From the NCBI GenBank assembly GCA_965211995.1, contig OZ243040.1, positions 186,001-250,000 on the forward strand: a DNA stretch of 64,000 nucleotides, given 5' to 3'. The notes below the pieces were generated by a model. That model searched no databases. It had not been told where the DNA came from and saw only the letters and a list, made by a program, of their open reading frames with translations. The position numbers and the translations under genes were made by a program. Positions 18,670 to 27,348 of this stretch are shown piece by piece; within the stretch, counting starts at the first letter, position 1; each line of letters begins with the position of its first letter. Source of the stretch: CAYFZO01 sp965211995 (GTDB lineage Bacteria > Pseudomonadota > Gammaproteobacteria > Poriferisulfidales > Oxydemutatoraceae).

Positions 18670-19884
18670 GTGCTCGAAGTCGGACTCGGCATCAGTTTCT
18701 TCACGCTGATCGTATTGGCGCTGGTCTTCGTGATTCTCGTCGCCAAGTCGCGGCTGGTCGCGGCCGGCAACGTCAACGTCAACATCAACGGCGAGAAAGA
18801 GATCAAGGTGCCGGTCGGCTCGAAACTGCTGACCGCGCTCGCCGACAACGAATTGTTCGTGTCGTCGGCCTGCGGCGGCGGCGGCACCTGCGGGCAGTGC
18901 CGGGTCAAGATCCATGCGGGCGGCGGCGCGATCCTGCCGACCGAAACCACTTACATCACCAAGCGCGAGGCACACGCGGGCGACCGTCTGTCGTGCCAGG
19001 TCGCGGTCAAGCGCGACATGGAAATCGAGTTGCCGCCCGACGTTTTCGGCGCCCGCCAGTGGGAGTGCACCGTGCGCTCGAACGAAAACGTCGCGACCTT
19101 CATCAAGAACCTGGTGCTCGAACTGCCGCCCGGCGAGAGCGTGGATTTCCGCGCCGGCGGCTACGTTCAGATCGAGTGCCTGCCGCACCACGTGAAGTTC
19201 AAGGACTTCGACGTCGAGGAGGAGTACCGCGACGCGTGGGACAACTTCGACCTGTGGAAGTACGAGTCGCACGTGGACGCGCCGGCGTCGCGCGCGTACT
19301 CGATGGCGAACTACCCCGAAGAGAAAGGCGTCATCATGCTCAACGTGCGGATTGCAACGCCGCCGATGCCGCACTTGCCGCCGGGGGTGATGTCGGCGTA
19401 CGTCTTCGGCCTCAAGCCCGGCGACAAGGTCACGATCTCCGGCCCGTTCGGGGAGTTTTTCGCGCGCGACACCGACAATGAAATGATCTTCGTCGGCGGC
19501 GGCGCCGGCATGGCACCGATGCGCTCGCACATCTTCGATCAACTCAAGCGCCTCACCAGCAAGCGCAAGATCAGTTTCTGGTACGGCGCGCGCAGCCTGC
19601 GCGAAATGTTCTTCGTCGAGGACTACGACCGGCTGGAGCAGGAATACGAGAACTTCTACTGGAAGATCGCGCTGTCCGACCCGCAGCCCGAAGACCACTG
19701 GAGCGGCTACACCGGCTTCATCCACCAGGTGCTTTACAACAACTACCTCAAGAGCCACCCGGCGCCGGAGGATTGCGAATACTACATTTGCGGCCCGCCG
19801 ATGATGAACGAAGCGGTGATCAAGATGCTCGACAACCTCGGCGTCGAGGAAGAACACATCCTGTTCGACGATTTCGGCGGGTGA
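18670..19884 (+). CDS. nqrF: Na+-translocating NADH:quinone reductase subunit F
   Basis: A 404-residue NADH-oxidising subunit starting at GTG. An N-terminal membrane helix precedes a 2Fe-2S ferredoxin domain with SACGGGGTCGQCRVKI and the last cysteine in RLSCQ. The FAD/NADH reductase domain follows with RAYSMANYP, GGGAGMAPMRSH, the NADH-site YYICGPPMMN, and the terminal DDFGG. It takes electrons from NADH and feeds them through FAD and 2Fe-2S to the membrane subunits. It ends the structural gene run; apbE follows after 540 bases. Confidence 0.96.
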   Translation: MLEVGLGISFFTLIVLALVFVILVAKSRLVAAGNVNVNINGEKEIKVPVGSKLLTALADNELFVSSACGGGGTCGQCRVKIHAGGGAILPTETTYITKREAHAGDRLSCQVAVKRDMEIELPPDVFGARQWECTVRSNENVATFIKNLVLELPPGESVDFRAGGYVQIECLPHHVKFKDFDVEEEYRDAWDNFDLWKYESHVDAPASRAYSMANYPEEKGVIMLNVRIATPPMPHLPPGVMSAYVFGLKPGDKVTISGPFGEFFARDTDNEMIFVGGGAGMAPMRSHIFDQLKRLTSKRKISFWYGARSLREMFFVEDYDRLEQEYENFYWKIALSDPQPEDHWSGYTGFIHQVLYNNYLKSHPAPEDCEYYICGPPMMNEAVIKMLDNLGVEEEHILFDDFGG

Positions 19885-20424
19885 GTTGGAAGGGGAAATA
19901 CGCCGGGGCGGACTTCATCCGGCGCACGGACGGCCGGGGAGAGCCATTCCGAAGGAGATGATCCGGGGCTTGTGGTTTCTCAATGGACGGCGCCTGCAAA
20001 CCGGTCAGAGTGGCTTTCACGGGAAGTCGGAGGGGGAAATACGCCGTTAAGTCCGCTGTCGCCTTATCTTCAGCCGGCCGGGTTCCACGGGGTGCGGCAA
20101 CGCCCGTTACGAGTCCGGCCGGATGCAAGTCTTAAGTGCGGCGTTTACCCGTTATCTTCCTGCGCTCCTCCGCGTCGTCTTTTGTATTTCCCCCGCCGGC
20201 CGGCTCAAGGAGGGAGTGAGGTTCAGCGGCCTGCCCCGCTTTCTTTTGTCGCACTTCGGGTTGGCAGTGTTCCCGTTGCTCATTATATTTGTGCCAAGTC
20301 GGGCGGCGGAAGGGCGGGTGGCTGACGGCGGGCGGCCCCGTGCTACCGTATCCGGGAAACCGATGGCGGCCGGGCCGGAGCGCTGCTGCGCCGGTCGCTT
20401 ACCGGGGTGCGGTACTCTGACAAA
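19885..20424 (+). other. Repeat-bearing spacer between nqrF and apbE
   Basis: No gene is supported. Two copies of a short segment containing ggggaaatacgccg occur at about 19891-19916 and 20030-20055, and the dispersed element described at 20113-20268 lies here. A TACTCT box ends 7 bases before the apbE ATG. Confidence 0.55.
20113..20268 (+). repeat. Dispersed intergenic element, copy 1
   Basis: About 150 bp aligning with the reverse complement of 27152-27299. Two well-conserved ends (ccggccggatgcaagtctt…aagtgcggcgtt and ttcagcggcc…tttcttttg.cgcacttcg) surround a more variable middle. A partial third copy lies at 15098-15140. Confidence 0.7.
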
Positions 20425-21468
20425 ATGCGGTTTTCATTAACTCTTTCTTTCCGTCTCGCTTGCGTCGTCGGCCTGCTCGCGTGCGCCGGTTGCGACACGC
20501 GGCGGGGCCCGCCGGTGTTCGGCGGCGAGACGATGGGCACCTACTACTCGGTCACTCTCGCCGAGGCCGTTGACGCAGCCACCGCCGAGCGCCTGGCGCG
20601 CACGGTCAAGGGCACGCTCGACGGCGTCAATAACCGGATGTCCACTTATCTGGAGGACTCCGAACTCAGCCGCTTCAACCGCTCGCGCAGCACCGCTTGG
20701 CAGCCCGCGTCGGCGCAACTGGTGACGGTGCTGCTCGCAGCCTTGCGCGTCAGCGCGCTCAGTGGCGGCGCTTTCGACGTCACCGTCGGGCCGGTCGTGA
20801 ACCTGTGGGGGTTCGGCCCGGCCCCCGGCATTGACGACGTGCCGACCGCCAACGCCGTCGCGCGCGCATTGTCCGTCGTCGGCTACCGCCGTCTCGAAGT
20901 GCGCGCGTCGCCGCCGATGATCCGCAAGCGCATCCCGCAGTTGTACGTGGATCTGTCGGCGATCGCGAAAGGCTACGCGGCGGATCAAGTCGCCGCGGTG
21001 CTCGCCGCCGAAGGCATCGGCAACAGCCTCGTTGACGTCGGCGGCGAACTGTACGCGAGCGGCGTCAATGCCCGCGGCGAACCGTGGCGTATCGGCATCG
21101 AGAAGCCCGCGGACGGCGCGCGCGCGGCGTTGCGCTCGATCCGGGTGAGCGGCGCCGCCGTCGCGGCCTCGGGCGACTACCGCATCTATGCCGAGATCGG
21201 GGGGCGGCGCTACTCGCACGAGATAGACCCGTACACCGGGCGGCCGGTCACGCACCGCACCGCGCTCGTGAGCGTCGTCGCGCCGAGCGCGATGGAAGCC
21301 GACGCACTCGCGACCGCGCTGCTGATCCTCGGCGGCGAAGCCGGTCTTGCGCACGCGCGCCGTCACGGCATCGCCGCGTATTTTGTCGAGCGCACGCCCG
21401 CCGGATTGGCGTCGTCGCCGAGTCCGGAATTCAAAGCGCGCTTTGCGGCCAACGGCTACGGGGATTAG
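20425..21468 (+). CDS. apbE: FAD:protein FMN transferase lipoprotein
   Basis: A 347-residue ApbE protein. A lipoprotein signal (RLACVVGLLACAGC) is followed by GGETMGTYYSVTL, NNRMSTYLEDSELSRFNRS, YVDLSAIAKGYAAD, LVDVGGELYASG and the C-terminal ATALLILGGEAG. ApbE attaches FMN through a phosphoester bond to threonines in S(G/A)AT motifs, which both NqrB and NqrC carry here. Placement right after nqrF fits that job on the periplasmic side. The ATG at 20425 gives a clean signal peptide. An earlier in-frame GTG is less likely. Confidence 0.95.
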   Translation: MRFSLTLSFRLACVVGLLACAGCDTRRGPPVFGGETMGTYYSVTLAEAVDAATAERLARTVKGTLDGVNNRMSTYLEDSELSRFNRSRSTAWQPASAQLVTVLLAALRVSALSGGAFDVTVGPVVNLWGFGPAPGIDDVPTANAVARALSVVGYRRLEVRASPPMIRKRIPQLYVDLSAIAKGYAADQVAAVLAAEGIGNSLVDVGGELYASGVNARGEPWRIGIEKPADGARAALRSIRVSGAAVAASGDYRIYAEIGGRRYSHEIDPYTGRPVTHRTALVSVVAPSAMEADALATALLILGGEAGLAHARRHGIAAYFVERTPAGLASSPSPEFKARFAANGYGD

Positions 21469-21578
21469 TTTGGAGTCTGTGGAAAGTTATACGGGGCAAG
21501 CATAAGGATTCACCGAAAAACTCAAGGGCACAATAACTTCCCGGGATTGTCTATGACCATGGCAATTTGCCCGCGACG

Positions 21579-21584
21579 TATAAT
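21579..21584 (+). promoter_or_regulatory. Candidate -10 box upstream of the PLD-like gene
   Basis: TATAAT about 107 bases before the ATG at 21691. No clear -35 at normal spacing. Confidence 0.3.
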
Positions 21585-21690
21585 GGCGCAGATCAATTAA
21601 AGCCCGCCACGTCATAAATTCCGCATAGCGGCCGCAAACGCCGGAGCGGCAACCAGCGCCGCCGGTTCATTTAACCCGCGGTTGAAACAA

Positions 21691-22555
21691 ATGCCCGACT
21701 TGATCCAATCTCCGTTTAATCCCGCTTTTGAAAAATTTGCCGAAAGTATCGCCACGGATTGTTTCATTTGTTCTCCGTATATAACGTCTAAGCCGGTAGA
21801 GATGCTCGTTAAAACGATCGCCGGGAAAAAATCTAAAAACAATATCAGGATTAACGTCTTGACGGATATTTCTTATCGAATCCTGGTGCAAGGAGCAACG
21901 GAAACCTCAGCGCTGCTCTATCTTTTTGAAAACTGTGCATAATGTTTGTGTTACATACCTGCCGAAGATCCACGCAAAAGTTTATATTGCCAATCAGTCC
22001 GGCACCGTAATAACTTCGGCAAATTTTACGCGTGGCGGCGCAGAAATAAATTTTGAATACGGCGTCAAACTAAGCGATCACGCTATCGTTCAGAAGCTCC
22101 AAAACGACATGAACGAATACAGAAAACTTGGTGCGGATATGACCCCAGGTGAAATCGAGGTTGTTCATGGTCAAGTTGAAGAAATAAAGAAAATGATCCA
22201 AGCCGAGCAAAAGAACGCCGCCGAAATCATCAAATTTCACTCTCCGGACAAACAGCGGGAAATAGAGGACAACCTGATCAGGGCAAGGGTCAAAAGCGAA
22301 AGTGTAAACTCAATTTTTTCCAGAACACTGCTGTATCCGTGGTCCCGGCGTCCCGCAAAAACCAGAGACTTGAATGAGCGGATAAAGGGGATTCATCCGG
22401 ACTTATGCGATGATAGCGCCGCGCGGGTGATTGACGGCGGGCATTTCGGAAAGTTGTGGAAGCACCAGGTTGGAAATGCACAAAACTACTTACGGAAATC
22501 GGGTGTAATATCTTACGCCGGAGACACAAAATCATGGCGCAAAACAGACCCATAG
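21691..22555 (+). pseudogene. PLD-superfamily nuclease-like gene, split by a frameshift
   Basis: Two open frames overlap at about 21926-21942. The first (21691-21942) begins MPDLIQSPFNPAFEKFAES and includes CFICSPYITSKPVEMLV. The second continues with KIHAKVYIANQSGTVITSAN, one HxK half-site of a phospholipase D-type active site. Read through a one-base shift in the run cttttt/gaaaac they make one protein of about 285 residues, like PLD-like proteins often found with restriction or defence genes. Only one HxK is visible, and members with one copy act as dimers. The segment is clearly poorer in GC than its neighbours, pointing to transfer. Sequencing error or programmed shift cannot be excluded. 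Confidence 0.65.
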
Positions 22556-22764
22556 TTATACCCCTCAGCCGTAGCAATTCACAATGCCAAACTCTCGACC
22601 GGCCGGTCAATGGGGTTGGCGGAGCAACTATTGAGGATCTGGATTTATTTCACGCGGGTTATGACGATTTTGATGACCGTTCCGCCGGTGGAGAATCAGG
22701 CGTGGCGGAAGACCCCGGGATTATTGGAATCGTTGAGTATTTTCACCGGGCAATGACGCGCTAG
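22534..22764 (+). CDS. Small hypothetical ORF, doubtful
   Basis: A 76-codon frame beginning MAQNRPIVIPLSRSN and rich in Asp, Glu and Gly. It overlaps the end of the PLD-like gene by 22 bases. There is no recognised domain and no clear ribosome site. It may be chance coding in the spacer before fetB. Confidence 0.2.
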   Translation: MAQNRPIVIPLSRSNSQCQTLDRPVNGVGGATIEDLDLFHAGYDDFDDRSAGGESGVAEDPGIIGIVEYFHRAMTR

Positions 22765-22872
22765 TTCGGCAACCCTCGCGAGACGCTTAACTTTTTGAGA
22801 TTCCGGCTTAAGCAAGTCGCCTCGCCTATTACCCACAAACCCCAAGCCCCAACCTGACACGGAGAACCAACC

Positions 22873-23616
22873 ATGAACAGCGGCCTCCAAACCATTCCGG
22901 TCTTCAATCTCGCTTTGATGATCATCCCCGTGATCGTCGTCGCCGTCATCTACTACCGCTGGGTGATGCGCTATCAGACGATCCTGCATGCTTTTTTGCG
23001 CATGGCGGTTCAGTTGATCCTGATCGGGTACGTGCTGAACTATTTGTTTGCGGTGAACAACGTGGCGACCGTGATGCTGGTGCTCGCCGTGATGCTCGCG
23101 ATCTCGGGCTGGATTGCGTTGCGCCCCCTCAAGCACAAGAGCGTTGCGCTGTACGCGAAGATGCTGGCCGCGATCGCCGTGGGCGGCCTCCCGATGCTGG
23201 TTTTCACTACGCAGGCGGTGCTCGAGTTGACCCCGTGGTTCTCGGTGAAGTACGTAATCCCGCTCGCGGGCATCACTTTCTCCAACGCGATGAACACCGT
23301 GTGCCTCGCGGCCGAGCGCTTTGAGTCCGAGACCGAAAAAGGCGGCGCCTACGAGACGACCCGCAACGTCGCGTTGCAGGCGGCGATGATTCCGACGGTC
23401 AATATGCTGTTCGCCGTCGGCTTGGTGTCGCTGCCGGGGGTGATGACGGGGCAGATCCTCTCGGGCGTGCCGCCGCTGGTGGCCGTCAGGTATCAGATGG
23501 TGATCATGTGTCTGGTGCTCGGCGCGGCGGGCATCTCGACCGCTTTCTACCTGATGCTGATGCGGGCGCCGACGGCCGGGTTGTCCATGGCGAGCCGGAA
23601 ACTTGAGCAGCGGTGA
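22873..23616 (+). CDS. fetB: FetB/YbbM-type ABC transporter permease
   Basis: A 247-residue integral membrane protein with about six to seven helices. Conserved family segments are RMAVQLILIGYVLNYLF, VKYVIPLAGITFSNAMNTV, NVALQAAMIPTVNMLFAVG and SLPGVMTGQILSGVPPLVAV. The family includes E. coli FetB, the permease of a putative iron exporter that helps in oxidative stress. The ATPase partner fetA, normally next to it, is not seen within the window. The start ATG has an AACCAACC context with ACGGAG about 9 bases upstream. Confidence 0.85.
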   Translation: MNSGLQTIPVFNLALMIIPVIVVAVIYYRWVMRYQTILHAFLRMAVQLILIGYVLNYLFAVNNVATVMLVLAVMLAISGWIALRPLKHKSVALYAKMLAAIAVGGLPMLVFTTQAVLELTPWFSVKYVIPLAGITFSNAMNTVCLAAERFESETEKGGAYETTRNVALQAAMIPTVNMLFAVGLVSLPGVMTGQILSGVPPLVAVRYQMVIMCLVLGAAGISTAFYLMLMRAPTAGLSMASRKLEQR

Positions 23617-23975
23617 CCCGGCCGGGGTGTGGCTGGTTGCAGGTCCGCGGGCGGGCGTGAAAATGCGCGCACCCCGGGCGGGGCGCGCGGGTATGACCGC
23701 AGGCAGCCCGCAAACGTTATAATTTCCGCTGCTTTACCGGGGTTGTCTTATTCATTGGTGATGTATGCAGCGGGTTGCGCCATTACTTTCGACGTTGCAT
23801 GCGGTAATGGCGCCCCGGTGCGGCGCAGCGCGCCGTTGTGGTCACTGCAAGATGGCGCCGGCTGCGGGCGGTGACGGCATCGCGGTGCGTGAATTTTCGG
23901 CAAGCGGCGCGCACGGCCGCACGCAGCCGGGCGGCGGGTCTTTAAGCCCGTCCCGGCCTTGGCGGTGGAGGTTCG
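23617..23975 (+). other. Intergenic region upstream of dinB
   Basis: No convincing gene. A TATAAT box at 23718-23723 could start a dinB leader of about 250 bases. I looked for a LexA-type inverted repeat and did not find a clear one. Confidence 0.4.
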
Positions 23976-25046
23976 ATGCGGCAGTCACCGCCCCGTAAGA
24001 TCATCCACCTCGACATGGATGCGTTTTACGCTGCGATCGAGCAGCGCGACCGCCCCGAACTGGCGGGCAAGCCGCTGGTGGTCGGCGGCTCCCCGCACGG
24101 GCGCGGCGTGGTCGCTACGTGCAGTTACGAGGCGCGCAAGTACGGCATCCATTCGGCGATGCCCTCGGCGCAGGCGCTGCAGCGCTGCCCCGGCGTCATC
24201 TTTGTCAAGCCGCGTTTCGACGTCTATCGCGCCGTCTCGCGGCAACTTCACGAAATTTTCGGCAACTACACCGGCCTGATTGAGCCGCTGTCGCTCGATG
24301 AGGCTTATCTCGACGTCACCGGCGCAAGGCACCCGGCGACCCGCGTCGCGCGCGCGATCAAGGACGACGTCCGCCGCCGCACCGGCCTGACCGGCTCGGC
24401 CGGCGTTTCCTACAACAAGTTTCTGGCGAAGATCGCTTCGGACGTGGACAAGCCGGACGGCCTGTTCGTAATCACTCCGCAGCAAGGGGAGCGTTTCGTC
24501 GAGACCCTGCCGATCCGCAAGTTTCACGGCGTCGGCCGGGTGACCGAGCAGAAGATGAAGGCGCTCGGCGTCGCAACCGGCGCCGATCTCAAGCGCCACC
24601 CGCTGGCGGAACTGGTCGAGGTCTTCGGCAAGGTCGGCAAGTATTACTACCACGCCGCGCGCGGCGTGGACGGCAGGCCGGTCGAGCCGGGCCGGGTGCG
24701 CAAGTCGGTCGGTTCGGAGACGACGTTCGTGGAAGACCTGCACCAGCCCGGGGACCTGCTCTCGCAGTTGCGGGAGCGCGCGTTGCGGGTGTCGGAAATG
24801 CTGGTCGAGAAGGAACTGACCGGGCGCACGGTGACCGTGAAAGCCAAGTTTGCGGATTTCAGCCTGGTGACGCGCAGCCATACGCTCGACCACGCGTTGA
24901 GCGGGCGCAATGAAATGCTGTCGCTGCTGCCCGGGTTGCTGGAGAAGACCGGCGCGATGCAGCGCCCCGTCCGGCTGCTCGGGGTATCGGTATCCAATCT
25001 GTGTCCGTCGGGCGGCGCCGCCCGACGGCAACTGGATCTGTTGTAG
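23976..25046 (+). CDS. dinB: DNA polymerase IV
   Basis: A 356-residue Y-family translesion polymerase. Catalytic motifs are IIHLDMDAFYAAIEQRD near the start and SLDEAYLDVTG around residue 106. Others are ATCSYEARKYGIHSAM, SAGVSYNKFLAKIASD, the helix-hairpin-helix region RKFHGVGRVTEQKMKALG, and a little-finger domain (VKSVGSETTF-like, KAKFADFSLVTRS). It lacks an obvious C-terminal clamp-binding motif, though the final residues RRQLDLL could serve (QLDLL resembles the QxxLxL type). The ATG has GGAGG 5 bases upstream. Confidence 0.95.
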   Translation: MRQSPPRKIIHLDMDAFYAAIEQRDRPELAGKPLVVGGSPHGRGVVATCSYEARKYGIHSAMPSAQALQRCPGVIFVKPRFDVYRAVSRQLHEIFGNYTGLIEPLSLDEAYLDVTGARHPATRVARAIKDDVRRRTGLTGSAGVSYNKFLAKIASDVDKPDGLFVITPQQGERFVETLPIRKFHGVGRVTEQKMKALGVATGADLKRHPLAELVEVFGKVGKYYYHAARGVDGRPVEPGRVRKSVGSETTFVEDLHQPGDLLSQLRERALRVSEMLVEKELTGRTVTVKAKFADFSLVTRSHTLDHALSGRNEMLSLLPGLLEKTGAMQRPVRLLGVSVSNLCPSGGAARRQLDLL

Positions 25047-25068
25047 GGGCGGGTTTCAAATCCGCCCC
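25046..25068 (+). terminator. Hairpin between dinB and the sulfotransferase gene
   Basis: The stem ggggcggg/tccgcccc with loop tttcaaa begins at the last base of the dinB stop. It sits between convergent genes and could act in both directions, but no long T run follows, so intrinsic termination is uncertain. Confidence 0.45.
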
Positions 25069-25162
25069 CCTGCGGTTGCGCACGGGCTTTGGCCAGCCTC
25101 CGTTTTAACGGACCCCGGAAATGGATGAGCGACCCGGCCCGCGTTGCGGGCGGCCGCGGCGT

Positions 25163-27037
25163 TCATTGCCCGGAATTGCCGGCGCGACCCCCGGCGCTTC
25201 CCGCCACCGTCTCAGGACCAGACGCCTGATAACGAATCTGCTTCCACCGGTAACGGTACGCACGCAGTTTTTCCACCGCGCCGAGTTCGCCCCAGCGCTG
25301 CTCAAACAATTGTTTGGCGTAAGCGTACAGTTCCAGGTCCGCACTGTTGCATGCCCGAAACCCCGCGAGCACTTCCGGGTCAAACTGCGGCGTGCGCGGC
25401 CGCGGGGGGGAGCGGTTTTTGAGTTGGTAATGCGGCGTGGGCGCCCGGCCCAATTCCCGGGTAAGAAGAAAGACGAAATCGTTGAATCTTTCGGTTATGC
25501 CGACCAGCATGAACTGCTCGCGCAGTTTGGTTTTCGCCTGCTCCAGCAGCGCCGGCGTGATCGGCTTGTCCCAAGCCCGCTCGATCTGTTCCCGCATTTC
25601 CACCCCGGATGCTTGGATCTCCTCCAACCGTTGCCAATCCCATGCTTCATCGAACAGATCGAAACCCAGGATCCGTTTGGTCATGTCATTGCGGGGCCTT
25701 TCTTGCAGGTACTTCTCCAGAGTCAATTCCCCGCTTTTGATCGCCGCATGAAAATAACTTCCTGCGGAACGCGCTTCTTGATAATAGATTGAAATTCCCC
25801 GCTCCAAAGGGTTGCGGAGCATCGTGATATACGCACACGGGCGCGCCAGGATCTGATGAATGCCCACCGGCATATGCCCGTATAAAGAGTCGATACGCTT
25901 TCTCTCCCGCACCGGCAGGGCCAAAAATGCATGCAGTTGATTTTCCTTGTCGAGCCAGACAAAAAAGGCGTCACCGAACCAATATGAGCGGCCGTCAATC
26001 TTTTTTTCAATGACGGAGCCAAGCGTGGTGCCGCCGGTTTTTGGCAGATGGATTAAAACGAGTACCGGTGGCGCGTAATGGTGGAGATTGCCACCCGCTT
26101 TCGGCCAGGCGATCAACGCGGTTTGGGTGTCACGGCGCGGCGGTTTCAGGTTTCGGTAAAGGCGCGCGCGCGATTTTTCCAGGGCGCCAAGTTCGCTCCA
26201 GCGCCGTTCAAACAGGTGTTCGGCGTAAGCGTAAAGTTCCAGGTCCGCGCTGTTGCGTTCCTGAAACTGCGCGACCGTTTCCGGGGCCGGCGTCACACGG
26301 GGGCGCAGATGCGCCTGCCGGTTTCTCAGGCGGAAGTGCGGAATGGTCGCCCAGCGCAATTCCCGGGCCAGAAGAAAGACGAAATCGCTGAATCTCTCGG
26401 TTACGCCGACCAGCATGAACTGCTCGCGCAGTTTGGTTTTCGCCTGCTCCAGCAGCGCGGGCGTGATCGGTTTGCCCCAAGCCCGCTCGATCTGCTCCCG
26501 CATTTCCATCCCGGACGCCTTGATCTCTTCGAGCCGCCGCCAATCCCATGTTTCATCGAGCAGGTCGAAACCCAGGATCCGCCGGGTCAGATCATTGCGG
26601 GTTCCCTCTCGCAAGTACTTGTCCAGGCTCAATTCCCCGCTTTTGATCGCCGCATGAAAATAACTTCCTTCAAGATGCGTTTGTTGGTGATAGGCCGAGA
26701 TCAACCGCTGCAAAGGGTCGCGGAGCATCGTGATATAGGCACACGGCCGCAACAGGATGCGATGCACGCCCATCGGCATATGCCCGTATAAAGCGTTGAA
26801 ATACTTTTTCTCCTGCGGCGACAAAGTCAAAAATTCACGCAGTTGATTTTTCTCACTGAGCCAAACAAAAAGGGCGTCATAGAGCCAATATGAGCGGCCG
26901 TCAATCTTTTCGTCAATGATGGATCCAAGCGTGGTGCCGCCGGATCTTGGGATATGGATTAAAGCGAGCACCGGCCGTTGCCGGGGGTCGGCGCCCGTGG
27001 TCGCTTGCGGCCAACGGGTTAAGGGGCTGTGCGCCAT
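25163..27037 (-). CDS. Fused tandem two-domain sulfotransferase
   Basis: A 624-residue protein with two homologous sulfotransferase domains. Domain 1 (about residues 20-300) opens with IHIPRSGGTTLGSIIDEK and domain 2 (about 325-600) with IHLPKTGGTTLGSVIEKK. These are the 5'-phosphosulfate loops for PAPS. Each domain also has the 3'-phosphate segment (ITMLRDPLQRLISAYHQ and ITMLRNPLERGISIYYQ). The domains share long blocks such as REQIERAWGKPITPALLEQA, so the gene arose by in-frame tandem duplication. A single-domain paralogue follows at 27349-28323 with the same MxHSPLTRWPQA start. The acceptor is unknown, perhaps a surface polysaccharide. The start has a GATAAT box 9 bases upstream. Confidence 0.82.
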   Translation of the reverse strand: MAHSPLTRWPQATTGADPRQRPVLALIHIPRSGGTTLGSIIDEKIDGRSYWLYDALFVWLSEKNQLREFLTLSPQEKKYFNALYGHMPMGVHRILLRPCAYITMLRDPLQRLISAYHQQTHLEGSYFHAAIKSGELSLDKYLREGTRNDLTRRILGFDLLDETWDWRRLEEIKASGMEMREQIERAWGKPITPALLEQAKTKLREQFMLVGVTERFSDFVFLLARELRWATIPHFRLRNRQAHLRPRVTPAPETVAQFQERNSADLELYAYAEHLFERRWSELGALEKSRARLYRNLKPPRRDTQTALIAWPKAGGNLHHYAPPVLVLIHLPKTGGTTLGSVIEKKIDGRSYWFGDAFFVWLDKENQLHAFLALPVRERKRIDSLYGHMPVGIHQILARPCAYITMLRNPLERGISIYYQEARSAGSYFHAAIKSGELTLEKYLQERPRNDMTKRILGFDLFDEAWDWQRLEEIQASGVEMREQIERAWDKPITPALLEQAKTKLREQFMLVGITERFNDFVFLLTRELGRAPTPHYQLKNRSPPRPRTPQFDPEVLAGFRACNSADLELYAYAKQLFEQRWGELGAVEKLRAYRYRWKQIRYQASGPETVAGSAGGRAGNSGQ

Positions 27038-27151
27038 AGCGGGGGTATTATCGGGTTTCGGTTAAAGCGCGGGAAGGCGGGAAATCCATCGTGGGCGCAA
27101 GCAAAGAGACGGGCCGCAGTCTAACACGCGGAAGCATGAGACTTAGGCGGC

Positions 27152-27299
27152 GGCCGGCTTCCATTGCGAAGTGCGGCAAAAGAAAAAAGAGCGGGCCGCT
27201 GAAGACCGCTTCCTTCTTGAGGGGTGTCCGGCCGGGGCATTAACCGGGCCTGACAGGATGACGGGCAACGCCGCACTTCAAGACTTGCATCCGGCCGGC
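27152..27299 (-). repeat. Dispersed intergenic element, copy 2
   Basis: The reverse complement aligns with 20113-20268 over about 150 bp. It separates the two sulfotransferase genes. Confidence 0.7.
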
Positions 27300-27348
27300 G
27301 CCGGCAATTGATGAGCGTTGCGGCTTGCGTTGCCGGCGGCCGCGGCGT

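Noticed and set aside
22696..23136. Minus-strand frame opposite the fetB start
   Set aside because: His/Asp/Gln-rich antisense composition; fetB on the plus strand is clear.
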